This document shows positions 25,497 to 38,992 of a stretch of DNA of 64,000 bases, one piece after another. The stretch's first letter is position 1, and every line of letters starts with the position of its first letter. The stretch comes from Azolla caroliniana (taxonomy: Eukaryota; Polypodiophyta): positions 4,278,001 through 4,342,000 of the forward strand of contig JBHGNT010000003.1 of the NCBI GenBank assembly GCA_043228905.1, read 5' to 3'. A model generated the notes under the pieces. The model saw nothing but the letters and a program-made list of their open reading frames with translations. It did not search any database and was not told where the DNA came from. Both the position numbers and the translations under genes were made by a program.

Positions 25497-27925
25497 GGAT
25501 TCGTCTTCTCCTTCTTCCTCTCCTTCTAAAAAAAAACAGGGGTCTAAAACTATCTGCAATTACTTAAAATACTGTAGTTTCAGCGAATCACCCGAAATAC
25601 CCCTCACCCTTCTCTCTCTTGATTTTCCTTATTTCCCCAAATGCCCTTACCAGATGATGAAGAAATTAATGAAGAAGAAGAAGAGAAACACGGGTTCCGA
25701 TTCATCGTTCTGTACTATTTACGTTTGCCGCCACTTCTTCAGCAAATCACCCCCTGAATGTCTTTATGTCGGTTCAAGGCATGAATGTGAGAGCATTGGC
25801 AACAAACCTCATTGACTAGCCCTCCACACTTCACTTATAATCATTGATTAAGATCATGTGCCTCCATGGGTAAGAAGCCCTAGAGAGGAGCCTTGTATGG
25901 GTGTAACGTTTCTTTTCACGCACCTTTCCTAGCTGGTAAAACTTGAGAATATCATAATTTTGAGAGAACTTGGGTTCAATCCTCAGCTTGGGTAGACCCA
26001 ATGGCATATATCACAATCGGTCTGCCTTGGATGTCACAAAGATATCTATCAATCTATCAATCTATCTAGTTCAATCCTTTCCTTGAGCTAGCCCACATCT
26101 CATATATTGCAATCGGTCTCTTGTGGACGTAACAAAGATATTTATCTACCCCCCCCCCACCAAATGCCCTTATGTTTCCATTATTTCTCCAAATGCCCCT
26201 GGGCGACCTCACAACCAAAAGTAGATGTGCATATATGTATTGCCTCATAGCTTATGTACATAGAATTTCTTTTTCTTGATCGCCGATAGTACTCGAACAA
26301 TTGTATTTATAGCTTATTCATCCCCTTTTTCCTTTCTTTCAAGTGTTGATTAGGAGCACTTCGAGAAATAACAAAAGCATAACAATACTAAAATGTAGGG
26401 ATTTCATAGTTTGGTCTCACACTCAATGCTAAACAAAGGGGAGATCATACCAACATACCCCTAACATTTTGCATATTTAGCTAATTTCACTTTTCCAAGA
26501 CTTACCAGAATTCCCTTCCGTTGTATAAACCCAAGTTTTTGCATACTTATTTATATACCCTTCTCCTTTCCAAGTTCTAGTCTCTCAAATTTATCTCATC
26601 CTTCTTTTGTACATTCCTTTTGGTATTAATTTGTTATTATAGACTTCAAGCCATCCACGTAGCCATTCATGCATATTTACTGATAAATATAGTTTTAATT
26701 TGTTGACATATTACATAAAGGGAGTAACATATATTTTCTTTCGACTTTCACATTTCAATGTGGATATGTCATTGGGAGACCTATCCATAATATGGAGTTG
26801 AAGCATTCTCTTCTACTATTCTCCATATTTAGCCATGATTATCATTCAAATTCTTATGCCCAAGATTCACTTATCGCCCTTTCTTCTTGCAAGATAACAA
26901 GTTGTCCTGCATTACCAACACATCTATATGGCATTTCCTTCATGCTTCTTTTGTCAAGCTCAATTATTATCACAAGCTAAAACCATCAAAATATACTTGC
27001 TACTTTATTATGATATTCTCATAAGATTAAGACTAAAAGCACCGCACACAAAAAGCCAATTATTTTATTGAGATCTTTAAACCTTGCTTCCATGTGTTAC
27101 TTGTTGAAATGCTGTCCACCTTATTTATCACATTGTGCCATATATAGCTATATACATGCTCATAATTAATTGGTGTTCAATACTTGGTGAAATTCTGCAT
27201 GTCACATCACTAGATTAAGGAGACTTGTTCATATTAGTCTTAAAAGCATGCATAGCTTGCCCAGGTTTGATGTACATGCTTAGCAATGTTTGAGACTAGG
27301 ATTCTGCTCAAACTGTTATGACCACACAATATGACAAGGAGCCACACTGATAACCAGCTTATGTTATAAATGATAAAAGAGATGAATGTAGATAGAAGAC
27401 ACTTTATATTCATGACAATTGAAAAAAAGCAAAGAATTTTATTTGCCATACATCATGAAAAATACAAACTCAAAGATAAAGAAAAACATAAAAAAGTAAC
27501 CATATTACACTTCATTAAGATTGAAACAATGCTAGTTGTGGTGAACACCAACAATAAGAAACTGGTCACAAAGAAAATACCTAAATCATCGTATGCTGGA
27601 AACGTCATTACAACTCAATTTTGATTTATATTTTGTTATTTGAGTGTATCATTTCTCTATCAGAGGTTTAAAATGCATTGTGCATTCAATCAATTAAAAG
27701 GCCAACTTGGTGCCACAGGAAACACGTGAAATAGAGCTCTGTGAGATATAAGCAGTCATCAAATAAATCAGGTTTAAACTTTTGGGCGCTTTTTGTGCAT
27801 TCATTCGATCGATCAATCAAAGGCTAACAAAGCAAAAACTCCCCTATAGAACCTTCAATGGAAGGGGTAGATATAGAATCCATTGAACTATATCACCGAA
27901 AGAAATCACGCGCAAGATTTCTAAC
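25497..27925. other. Intergenic region between two minus-strand genes
   Basis: Contains the promoter/leader of the TMEM208-like gene (right after 25496), an imperfect duplication around CAATCGGTCT...ACAAAGATAT (about 26011-26045 and 26106-26140) and a C run at 26150-26158. From about 26300 to 27925 it is AT-rich with no recognisable gene and includes the 3' flank of the next minus-strand gene. Confidence 0.5.
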
Positions 27926-30900
27926 CTAATCTACATTTAAGGAATTGAAAGAGCCAAAGATCACCCATGGATCTATCAAGAAGCCCATCCCTATAGCACC
28001 AGCTGTCTCTCCAACCATACATCCTGCAAAAGAATACACAACACAACGGAAAGTGTGCATAAATCCCTAGCAATGGACACCATTAAATCATAACCTACAG
28101 GGAATTGAGTTAAAAATGAACAAACAAAAAACTACTTTAAAAGCGTGAAGAAAGGTAATGAGATCTTCAAAAAGAAAGAAAAATGAAGATAGAAAATGTC
28201 TTCGATGGGAAAAGAGAAAACAAGTCCACGATGAAAAAAGAAATAAGTTGAAAAAGAAGGAAGAAAATGGGTTGAGTTTAAAGCAGGGAAAAGTTATACA
28301 CTCAAAATCAAGAAAGAAAAAGAGTTCAAAATTCAAGAAAGAAAACAAGGTAAAAAGTAAAGAAGATGAAGTCAGTTCTAAACAAGTAAAAGAAAGAATA
28401 AGTTTGAAGTGACGATGGAGAAAATGAGTTCATAGGGAATGAAGATAGTGGATTAAAAAGAAAGAAAGAAAGAAAACAAGTCCAAACTGAAGAATGAAAG
28501 ACATAAACGTCTCTGAAAGATCATATGGCATAATAGCCTTTGAGTGAGACCAATAAAAAGACTGAATATAGGTGAAGAAAGAAAACAAATTCAGTTAGAA
28601 ATGACAAAAGAAGAAAAGTTAGATGTGAAGAAACAATGATTTCAGATGAAGAAGCAAAACAGATTTCAAAGCTGAGAAAACAATAAGGGAATTAAAAAAT
28701 GAAGAACAAAATGAGTTGAAAAGTAGAAGAAACTAAATGAGTTAATAAATGAATAAAACAAAATCAGTTAAAAGTGAAGAAAACAAAATGAGCTAAAAGA
28801 AGATAGATGAGTTTAAATATTGAACGAAAAGAAAAAATGAGAGTTAAAAAGTGACAAGGATGAAAAAATACCAATCCACTGGCCGAGTGCCGGTCGAACC
28901 AATGTAGCACCAGCACCTGCTCCAACTGACGCCAATGCAAGGGATGCACCACATTTCAACGTGTTCCCGACCACCTTCCTCCACAGGATAACAAGCTCTT
29001 CCACCTCTATCTCATAGCATCCTTTTGTATTCCCTTCCTCTAGTTTCCTCTTCCGACGATGTAAATTCCGAACACATTTGTAGATATCAAAAATCAGCTG
29101 AACTAACCAACTTGCAGCTATAGCCACAGCATGACCTGTCATGTAGATGCATTCATATACGCTGGATTTTTATGTGTAAATATTCATTTTCCTAATTAAT
29201 ACTCCTAATGGGGAAAAAATGGAATGCAAATTTCAGAAACGATGCATTTTACTAATTTTTTCTTGCAAATATTCCATAGGAAAAAGAATAATTGAATGCA
29301 ATATGTGAATGAGGACTTTACTAATCTTAGTAGCATGCACTCCAAAGAGAAGAACACCTCAATGTCTAGGAATGAAGCTTTTGCTTACCCCTAAATGTTG
29401 TTTTCGTGACACCAAGGAACACCTCAAATTTTGAATCAAAGCGCAACGCTTTTCTCTCTGCAGATCGTTGGAGATCTGCATTAATGTTTTAAGTGAGAAT
29501 AGTTTTAGTTGTTATATAAACCACCAAAATAAATATAAATAAAAATGAGCAACAGGAGCTGTTCCCATATTTACAAACCAGACACAATACCTTTTAGTAA
29601 CTTCCAAGTGGTCCTCTTGGAAACATTCCGCAACACAATACGTTCTAATAATCGCCGTGTCGTCACAACTGTAACCTGTGAAATCTGGATAGTTAGCGTC
29701 AAATAAAATAACATATTGCATGCATCTTATTTAACACAATATAATACACTGCTTCCTATCTGTGAATGTATTGGATTTTTTTCATTTTTTCTTTTTAACA
29801 ATAATAAATAAATACATCAAGCTCAACTACTTATACAAAAACTATATTTTTTAAACCTGAAATATGGAACGATTTCAAACTTGACTTCTCAAAATGTAAC
29901 GAGGCAGTGGTAAGAAAATTTCAACAAAAGTCTCATCATGTCCATCAATCTCCACTTTAGCACCTCAATAAAATACTATCTGCCTAAGAAGACAACCTCA
30001 CTAAAGTAAACATGGATTTTATATGTTACCTGTGTTTATATAAATACAGCCAGAGTTCTGCAAGTGCAACATAGGTAGGTAGATACCTATTTTCAGATAT
30101 CAAGGCCAGACGCACCAATTCTTTCTGAGATCGTAGTTGGTTTTTACCTATGGGCAGCAGATGGTGGAGTATGTTGACACCTACCAGAATCTTGCAATAA
30201 TTGCAGCAACCACAGGTTCTATGGAGGTAACCTGCTAAGGCAAGAGTGCCCAAAGGATGTGCAGCTTTAAAAAAATGTGATGTTTCCTACATTGATCGAA
30301 ACATGGGAACCTCGTTTCTTTCATTTCAGAAACAGGCTGGCTTTTATTATCTGAGCATACCTATGACGTTGGAGGTCGACGCAGATCACACATATCCATG
30401 ATTGGAAGGATGATTCAAATAAGCCTTTTGTGCCCCATGAGATCACGACAGATTGTAATTGAGCCTCTGGCCAAATAAATATTCTTTGTACAGAACCCTG
30501 GAAGCTTCCTCAATGTTTACACAGAGTGGCTCTCAAGTCTTCACAACAGTTTGCCTTGGTGAGATGTTGATATGCAGAGAGAAGTTCATGGTTTGAGCTG
30601 GTTTTTGTAAAGTCTAAGTTCCACCTTACCAATACTTCAGGGACATGTACATTAACCCACCCAAAGATAAATAGTGTTATTAAACCAGATCTCTTTCAAT
30701 CAGATACCAGAAGAACTTGCTAGAAGATGGGGACAAGGATGGATTCCTATTGAGACCATCCTTAGTGCATCATAGTGTGTGGCTCCATGTTATTACCCAC
30801 CACATGGATATTCATCATATCGAATCTTCCTTATATTGCGACCAGGAGATACAAAGTCATACCTCTAGAACACAGAATGTGTGAAATAGGTCAGTAGAGC

Positions 30901-33900
30901 TTAAGACAGGGGACCATTACATTTGAATGGGCACAACCTACTGTGGGATTCAAAGGCACAGCATTTCCAACCAGGGTTTTGAAATTTTAGATTAGTCACA
31001 GGTTACTTCAATCTAAGATGCTTGGGGTGTTTATATACAGCACACATATGAGGAAACATAGTATTGTTGTTTTGCCTGAGAGATCAAGAGAAGGCAAGGG
31101 AGAGACTATATTGATGCTTTCTGTACTTCCACAAAGCTTTCAAATAGAACTTCAAGTGTCTCCAAATACTAGAAGCACTCAGGTTACCATCAAAGAGCTC
31201 TGGGGGTATCATCAGAGATCACACCACACGCTTTATTAGCAAGTAGTGAGTGAGTATGAGTGAGGTGCCTATCGTCTTTCAGAGTTCATTACTAGTGTCA
31301 TTGGTGTGAAGGAACACTGCCCATTTTCTGTCTTCAAACTCAGATAACAAGTTGGTCAACTACATCACATTGAATAGAGTAAGTAATTTATCATCCATGA
31401 TGAGGCCAATTTTGACCTTGGGACCAAATCAACATATCATCTTGCAAGTGACTCCTTTCTAACAAGTCAACACCCTTCTTGGTGGAAATTTGAGTATGAC
31501 ATTCACATGATCATGCCTGTCTAAAAAGTCATCATATTTCTCACAAATTATCTTATATGCTGAGCATGCGATAAGTGATATTCATACTCCACTAGGTTTT
31601 CATTGCATACATTGCGTATCTTCATATTTGGGCGATGATGCCATGATGCTACCTCAACACCTAACTTGTCTAACTGAGTTCCAAGAAGTGCTAAGGTTCT
31701 CCAAGGGCCAAGACTCATGGGAGTAGTGAGATGTGATAGGTACGTTCTTGCATTTTTTCATTGTATTGGGGTTAATATTTGCAATGTAGTATTCCAATTT
31801 TGACATTTTAGCATCTTGTCACTTCATCTTTAGCGCCTCTAGTAATCTATCCTCAATGATCACATACTTCATAGCATCACCTGAGAGCTCCAATAGATCT
31901 TTTACTCCCCATCTCTTAAACCATTTCATAACGTCAAGCACCCAACCACATGAGAGGATTTTGCTCTCATTAGATTTTCGCACCCTGCATCCTATGTTCC
32001 ACGCTTGTTTTGCCAATCTAGATCAGGCATATTCTTGACTTTTGTGATATACTTGTATATTCTTTGCATGGCTAATACCTCTATGGGCCAAGCACTTATT
32101 TCACGTGAGGAGTGGGTGGCAAATTTATGGTAGGTATATGGCAGGAATATGATATAAGACTTGCATGCAATGACTCAGAGACCATGACAAATGTTTGCTT
32201 AAGATCCAGACATTATCATGGTTTCTGAATCACATCCAAGTCTACAACACGTAGATGAGTTTTACGCATATGGGCTCACAAACTGTGCAATTAGGAGACA
32301 AACCCTTCACCACACAAGCCGAAGGGTATGTAAAGGCAGTAACTCATATGTTTGTCTACAGTCACTTTTATGAGCACTTAGAAACTGTGGTCCTGGAAAC
32401 TGGAGGAACAACCTTTGCACACTGAAGGGAGTGCCACCATGTTCTCTCTAGAGCACCATACATAGGATGGTTTTGGGCACTGATAACAGCAGCCCTCATG
32501 CACAAAGCAGCCATATGGGCACCTGAGGACTTTCAGATCACACATGAACACAAGGAGTCTTTGATCATATTTAAGCCAATCGTTCACCAAAGATAGAGTA
32601 CTTCTCTGCAGAACAAGCTACAATACCAGACACACATACTGACATATATGATATATCACAAGGTTAAATGAGGACACCTTCTCTTTCTCATCATAAATGT
32701 TTCCGGATAGAAGTTGTCGTAGGACAACAGTACCGCCACGAAACATAATCAATGAAGGAAAATCACTACTTTCTGTAGCTCCATCACTTCTCATGCTACA
32801 TACAAGTCAAACAAGAGCAATGCAAGTAGGGTCTGAACCACAATGTTTGAAAGGGATTACAATAGATTGGGCCATAGCAATATGCTGTTCATGTAGGTGA
32901 TCCAATTGGCCATGTCCATTAGACCATCCCCATCAACCTTGGGATCGACAAATCACAGCCATTATCATCCAACGTTGAAGGTGCTTCCCTCAATTTGGAG
33001 ACCTCTACGCCTTGTATCGACCCATTGGAGATCTTTTGAAGGCAGATGTGAAGTCATGAATATTAAGCATGTTATCTTGAGCTGTTTTGCAAATGTAGTT
33101 ATATTTCTTCTGGTTTTGTTCTCAAGGATAAGACAACATTTAAGATGTAATGTCTCATTCAATCCCATCGGCCATTTTGGCGGCTTAAAAACTTCAATGT
33201 ATATCTCTTTCTTTTTTATTCCAAATGTCCCTATACTTCCAATTCTCATTACAAATATATCTATACTTCTCTCTCATTAGTAATTTCTTTAGTACAGACT
33301 TCTCTTGCTTGCATGCAATTCATTAGTATTTCTGAGATTCATAAGGTATCACGCTGTGTACAATTACCTACCTCCCGAAACGCTGTCCATCCAGAACCCT
33401 TTAAAGCTGCCTCGTAATCAACAGACTCATGTGCCGCTGGTTCTTCTTCCTCAAAATCATCTTCATCCTGAGGCTTGAAACGCAACATATACGCCTCCAC
33501 AACTGGTTGGAAGTTCAGTAATAAGGCCCTTGTAATTGTCAATGTCAGAGCTCCAGGGCTAAATGCAGAAAGCATTGGTCTAAGTGTCACTCTGTACTCC
33601 TTTTCAAATAGTGGTTTACTGTATGGAACTCCAACTTCATATCTTCTAGCTTTCAAGTCTTCTATATCGGTTTCTTTGCGATGAAATTCTTCACAATATG
33701 CTGTAGGGGCTAGAAAATGCCTAAAAACAGAAGACACACCAATTGTGAGATGAATATGCACAAAGTTGCATTTTGAGGGAGTGGGGAGAAGACATAAATT
33801 GATTGTGCGTGTTCATTCTGTTTTGAGAATGAAGCAGTGAATTTTCCTATTGTGAAACTGCTACAACAGGGGGTAAATTACAGCATTAATCCGACTGAAA

Positions 33901-34913
33901 ACTGTGTTGATTAGAAAACAAAGGATCAGAACTCCAAATGATGAGTGGGAAACTGAATCAGTGATTTCCGACCTCAGAACAAAGTTTCAGGAATCTGCTA
34001 ACTCCTACCTCTGCATTCCTTGATTACCACACACACCAGAAACATAAATAGAAAACAATTATAATTCGGATATTCATAAGTTCCACAACAGGTGATCAAT
34101 AGGTTTAGCTCCTTTATTCTCACCCTAAACTTGAATAACCTGGATTTTCATGAGGTTTAAAGATTTTAGGACCATTTGATGTCCTTGAGCTGGATTTATG
34201 GAAACAAGATAACAGTGTCTTCCATAAATTTTTATAATGTTTCCATGAATTATTGGTTCCCAGGAAGTTCAAATTTCGACCAGAATTTTAGCAAATAAGT
34301 GTCCCTCAGAAATTATATGGTGGAACTTGTGTAAAGTACTGCAACCTTATTTATTCGCATCACTTGGAGCAAGAAGAATAGCCTCAAGATCTTTTAAAGC
34401 CCCTGTTTTATGTATGTTACGATGATGCAAATATTAGTATTCTAAACTTTCAAAGCCCGTTTAATGGATTAGCATCATACTCGAAAATGATCTTGTGGAG
34501 ACCATTTTCTTGTATAATCCTACAACACAAAATATTAGCATTATAAGCTTTCCAACCCCATTTCCTTGAATAGAAATAGATAAATAAGCAACAATATTCG
34601 AAATATAATACAAATAAAAATTGACATTTTAAAGCATTCGTAACAGTAATTTTTAATATGACACTCAATAAAAAAAATCAGAAGGAAATACTTGGGAAAC
34701 AAGGGGGACAGAAATAAAAGATAAGTGTAAATTTTACCTGGAGAAAGGATCGGAGCTATGGCGAGGAAGGAAGCCATAAACAGAAGCTGCAGAGGTAGCT
34801 GCAGAGAGAGCACAGAAAGATCCAACAGATTGTAGTAATGTAACGTGTTTTGCCACAAGAGAAGAAGAAGAAGAAGACCCTTGAAGCTCGAGGATTAGTG
34901 CTAATCCGCCCAT
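27926..34913 (-). CDS. Unrecognised five-exon gene, 323-aa protein with hydrophobic segments
   Basis: Exons on the minus strand: 34738-34913 (ATG), 33372-33720, 29591-29675, 28872-29135 and 27926-28023 (stop). They total 972 nt, 323 aa, all GT-AG with matching phases. The N-terminus (MGGLALILELQGSSSSSSLV) leads into a hydrophobic stretch at about 25-50. A soluble part follows with CEEFHRKETDIEDLKARRYE and an acidic patch (DEDDFEEEEP, about 140-150). A basic segment spans 176-203. A hydrophobic helix HAVAIAASWLVQLIFDIYK lies at 205-223, then a Lys/Arg stretch. The Gly/Ala-rich C-terminus (ASVGAGAGATLVRPALGQWI, then GETAGAIGMGFLIDPW) could be membrane-inserted. I do not recognise the family. 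The consistent reading frame across five exons argues for a real gene. Introns 2, 3 and 4 vary widely in size, and intron 2 holds LINE sequence. Confidence 0.75.
28100..28860. repeat. Purine-rich degenerate repeat filling intron 4
   Basis: About 760 bp in which the plus strand is mostly A and G, built from loose units such as GAAGAAAACAAAATGAGTTA. It occupies most of intron 4 (28024-28871) of the minus-strand gene, so that transcript is correspondingly pyrimidine-rich. The Lys/Glu-rich open frame on the plus strand (28158-28412) is a by-product. Confidence 0.8.
30700..31000 (+). mobile_element. Probable degenerate LINE C-terminal fragment
   Basis: The plus strand reads RRYKVIPLEHRMCEIG around 30845-30892, which parallels the LINE C-terminal block GRYARIPLEERICELC at 22506-22550. 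Flanks are too decayed to bound. It lies in intron 2 of the unrecognised gene. Confidence 0.45.
32690..33215 (+). mobile_element. LINE 3' region, plus orientation
   Basis: Matches the 3' untranslated part of the copy at 22790-23060 (GGGATTACAATAGATTGGGC and following) and ends with the family 3' terminus (AAGATGTAATGTCTCATTCA, then GGCCATTTTGGCGGC). It is 5'-truncated and inserted in intron 2 of the minus-strand gene at 27.9-34.9 kb. Confidence 0.75.
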
Positions 34914-35794
34914 GTTTCTCTTTACGTTTCTTCTGTTTTTCTCTTCAATTCTTCTCGTCTCTGCGTGTCTCCTTTTTCCTACATATACACAGAGTCCTCC
35001 CCCCCCCCCCCCACACACACACTCTGCTGCTTTCCATGAATTCGAGCCATACCCCCCCACACAGACACATACTTTTCACATAATTCCTGAATATACCCCT
35101 TCCATATCCTATTCTTGCCTCCTCTCAAGGGGGTCATGCCTTGAGGTCCCAATCTCCAAGTGGTCGATCATCCTCTCGGACCGGACCTGACTGGACAGAA
35201 CTGAACCGGACCCAACCAGATCACCCAGCTAATCGCCCATCATGTGGAGCAACTTTTCCTGTTACTACCTCCCATGAGACCCATGATCGTGTCGAAGTTC
35301 CAATGTGATTGATCGGCCTGTTGATCTCCCATCGTGGAGCATTTCTCGTTGATCAATCGGCCTGTTGATCGCCCATATTGGGTTCCATTCTCAACCCAGT
35401 GTCATTGATTGCCTGATCGCATTTTCCCAAATGGATTAACACGATTCTCATATATACCTCGGAGTGTTGCACTTCTGAGGGTCAATATCGAATCTTGAGG
35501 GATCGCCTTCCTCTCAGTGGGCTGACTGATGGATTGAGGAAAGTCACCCCCCAATGGCAAAGGTCACGTCACACATAAACACGTAGAAGCACTTACCTCT
35601 CCCCTCCATGCATCCCTAAAAGCCTAAAAGCCTTCTTAAGTTAATGTAAATTAGTTAGTGACCATCATCTTGGCAGAAGATCTCTAGTTCCTATCTCTCA
35701 CATGACTTTGGGTTGTGTCGTCAATCCTAGTGTGGTTGATCATCCTCTTGAGCCAAATTAGCTATCGATCATTGTTTTTGCAAGACAACACCTT
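34914..35794. other. Promoter/5' flank of the minus-strand gene and spacer
   Basis: Immediately upstream (minus sense) of the ATG at 34913 lies a leader rich in GA/GT, including a 14-base C run then CA repeats on the plus strand (about 34999-35022). Beyond that are short inverted and direct copies of GATCAATCGGCCTGTTGATC-like sequence (35309-35372). No gene was recognised. Confidence 0.5.
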
Positions 35795-36340
35795 GTGAGC
35801 TTGACATCTACCAAAAATACACTTTAACCTCTCACAAAAATCCTACGATACCCTTGCAATACGTGTATAAACATTTGGGACATCTACCAAACATACCTCT
35901 AACTTCTCAAGAAAATCCTTATGATACCCCAACAATATACATACATTTGGGACATTTGCCTTTTGCAACATTCCTACAAGACATTTGGGACATTTACAAT
36001 AAATGCCCTATCTTTTTGTGAAATTTCCTACAATACCTCTCCAAAATATATGTACATACATTTGGGATATCTATACAAAAATATTGGTAACTTTTTGTGA
36101 AATGCCCACAATGCCTCAAAAAATATATATTTGGGACATCTACCAAAATGACCCCTCATGTTTTCAAATCTCCAATTATGTATTTCATGATTCTCAAAAA
36201 TATTACTCTTGCTTTTTTCATAGAATACTATGTGTTTGGGATATGTATCAAACATACCCTTAATTACTCGTTAGGTTTTAATTTTCCTTAAAAATCCCTC
36301 TCATGTTTTCGAATTCCCTAAAATACCCTTCATATTTTTT
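35795..36340. repeat. Degenerate 70-105-bp tandem array
   Basis: About seven loose units, each with ATTTGGGACATCTACCAAA followed by CCCT...TTTTG(T/A)GAAAT.CC and an AT-rich tail. GGGACATCTACC-like starts occur at about 35804, 35880, 35952, 35990, 36066, 36136 and 36240. No coding potential was recognised. Confidence 0.7.
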
Positions 36341-38110
36341 AAGTTCTCATTCTCACAACACTAATCTTTAACTCCTTAAAGGTAAAAAGCATTCACAAGT
36401 TTAGCGAAGTTTTGACATCTTAGGAAACTCTTTTTCCATAATTTGTGCAAAGATAAGGAAACATTATCATCGTTCCAATATAGTAGATGGACAAATAATG
36501 CCATAAATATTATATTATTTATCCACGTGCTAAGCTACAAGCATTTCATACATTCATGCATCAATTATCTTTACCATGTTTTGCTCATGATATACACATA
36601 CAAATAGTGATTTCTTGGACTTGCCCACTTTTTGTGTTCTCGTGAACATCTTGATATCTCATTTCCAACCTATGCATTGCATAAATTTATAGTCATCAAT
36701 GATCTTTACTACGTGTGGCATGTGATAGATGCGTATAATAAGTGATTTCTTTGACTTTGTTACTTTATTTGTTTTCTCGTTGACATCTCAAAACTTTCAT
36801 TCTCCAACCAAAAATAAATCTTCATTCTTTAGTTCTTGATCAAGGAACCTCTTTACACTCATGCATTAAACAGTAAAACAACACATTATTGTCACCATCG
36901 TGGTTCACAAAACCCATCATGGTCATTGTTGTCATCTACTTCACTCTCAAGACTAAAAGAGGGTTGCACTCCCTTGTTGTTTCTATTGTCCGATTAGAAC
37001 ATAGAATAGATATTGTCCATGACAAATGGGTCTTTATCTTCAAAAGAATAAACATCCAAATAGAAAAAAAAAACACCAAACAAATCTACATTGTTAAATT
37101 TTGTGCATGCCCTATATGAATTACAAGTACCTACTTGCATTATTTATTCAAACAAAATCCATCGCAAGACTACGTCATTTTTCAAAATTGCATGAAATGT
37201 TAGAGAACCATCCACAAGGACCACATAAAATGATTGCTTTGCATAAATAGATGACGTCTCTTCACATGAAATACAAAATAAATGTCCTTAAAAGGCATTT
37301 ATTAAAGTCTAGAGAGGAGTTAATTGAGCTCTTTAAAAAGATTCCAAGCTCAAAACCATCTAGTTTTTGTGAATTTTAATGTTGTTTTTTGTTTGAAAGA
37401 AAAAAAATACAAATATATAATGCACACGTTGATTATCAATGTACAAAGAAATGAAAATGACTAACTAGAATAAGCACACATGCACACTCAACCTTGATAG
37501 GGAGTTGAGGACGAGGACAATTTACAATTAAGTTTCACAACAACTCGACAAAGTTTTCTGATAGGCAAATATGTGTTGAAATGATACTTACAAATTACAG
37601 TTATAGATCCTTGATGAAATTGTCTTCACACATGAGTATGAAGGGTTTCACATATCAACGAAGTGTTAAAGAGTATTTATATACTAAAGAATCACTTTGA
37701 AGTTGAGGTAAACTTCATGTTCCGTATGAAATGCATTGCCATCAACTTTGTCCCTTCACCATGAATTTGTAAATGCTGAAATGGTTCCAACTTGAACTTG
37801 CTCCAAAGAAATCTACATGTCTAAATACTATCGCAAGAAAATTGCATTCTCTCTTGTCTCTTCTCTAATATTCTTTTACTCTCTTTTTTTCCCACAAACT
37901 CCCTAACATATAGGAAATGCGGATGGTTCCTAAACTTAGTTTTTTAATTTTCATTGTTTATATTCCCTTCATATATATATACATTTATTTTTTGCTTTTT
38001 GCAAGTTGAGGTTGAAGGCTTCACAAACAAGCAATATTGTATGATCATAGAACCTTATGCCTTGGACTTGGTATTTGAATTTTTAAGGTTATGACATGAG
38101 CAACAATAAC
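36341..38110. other. AT-rich intergenic spacer, nothing recognised
   Basis: Short frames only, without recognisable domains. The duplicated phrase GTGATTTCTT.GACTT (36607 and 36739) hints at old repeats. Confidence 0.5.
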
Positions 38111-38530
38111 TCATGCAAAGCACCTAAGTAGAAGGGAAAGAGCCTATTCACCCTTTTGCTCCAAGGTAGAAATAGGTGTTTATTAAACTTGAGCTTTTGA
38201 AAAGCTCAAGTAGAAGGCGAGGAGATCATGCACCCTTATGTTATTGGAGTAAAAGTCCATGTTTATTAAATCTAAGGATGTGAAAAGCCCAAGTAGAAGG
38301 GAAGGAGCCTATCACCCTCATGCCCAATGTTTCTTAAACTTAAACTTATGAAAAGCCTAAGTAGAAGGGAAGGAGTCCATGTACCCTTAATCTATGAGAG
38401 TAAATTTTGATGTTAATCGAACCTAAGGCCATGAAAAGCCCAGGCAGAAGGGAAAGAATCCTACACACCCTTATATGTAGTGAGAGTAAAAGTCAATGTT
38501 TATTATTAAACTTAATGCTTGTTGGAGTGT
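38110..38530. repeat. ~80-bp degenerate tandem array
   Basis: Five units marked by AAAAGCCCAAGTAGAAGGGA at about 38121, 38201, 38283, 38350 and 38432, each followed by a CACCCTTATG segment and GTTTATTAAACTTAA. Spacing is 68-82 bp. The open frames inside have no recognisable product. Confidence 0.8.
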
Positions 38531-38958
38531 ATGCAGGGGTTTCATAAAATCCAAACAATGTTGTCGAAAAGAGACTTTAGTGTGTCTATCTTTCAAAAAA
38601 CATATGCTCGAACACCTCTTCATAACCCTCTCATTCATCCATCAAGTCATATCTATCCGAAACTTGCAAAACATGTCATATAAAAACTTCCAAGGTGATA
38701 ACATCTTGAACCAATTAGTTCCTCACCACCATCGATTAAACGTCTTGAACTGATTCGTCCCTCGCCACCATTAATTGCAACATCCCACTAGCCTTGCACA
38801 AGTCGAAGTCAGGCACACTACGACGTGGATCCCGACCACATGCACATAACTCACTGCATATGTAAGTGCCGGAATGTGATGTGAAGAATGAACATGCCAA
38901 ACTCCAGTCACAAATGTGGCTTCAGATGCTCATGTTTTGCGACGCACAACACACAAAG

Positions 38959-38959
<1 letters not shown>

Positions 38960-38990
<31 letters not shown>
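38960..38990. repeat. (CA)n microsatellite
   Basis: About 15 CA units, about 650 bp upstream of the myosin start codon. Confidence 0.95.

Positions 38991-38992
<2 letters not shown>

Noticed and set aside
28158-28412. Lys/Glu-rich plus-strand frame that looks like a basic nuclear protein
   Set aside because: It lies in the purine-rich intron of the minus-strand gene, where low stop frequency and Lys/Glu codons follow from composition.
29512-29721. Minus-strand frame MQYVILFDANYPDFTG... as an exon
   Set aside because: The splice signals and phase instead support a different frame of 29591-29675 (VTVVTTRRLLERIVLRNVSK) joining exons 2 and 4.
35795-38530. CRISPR-like reading of the direct-repeat arrays
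   Set aside because: Units are degenerate and of uneven length, without unique spacers, in an obviously plant nuclear context.
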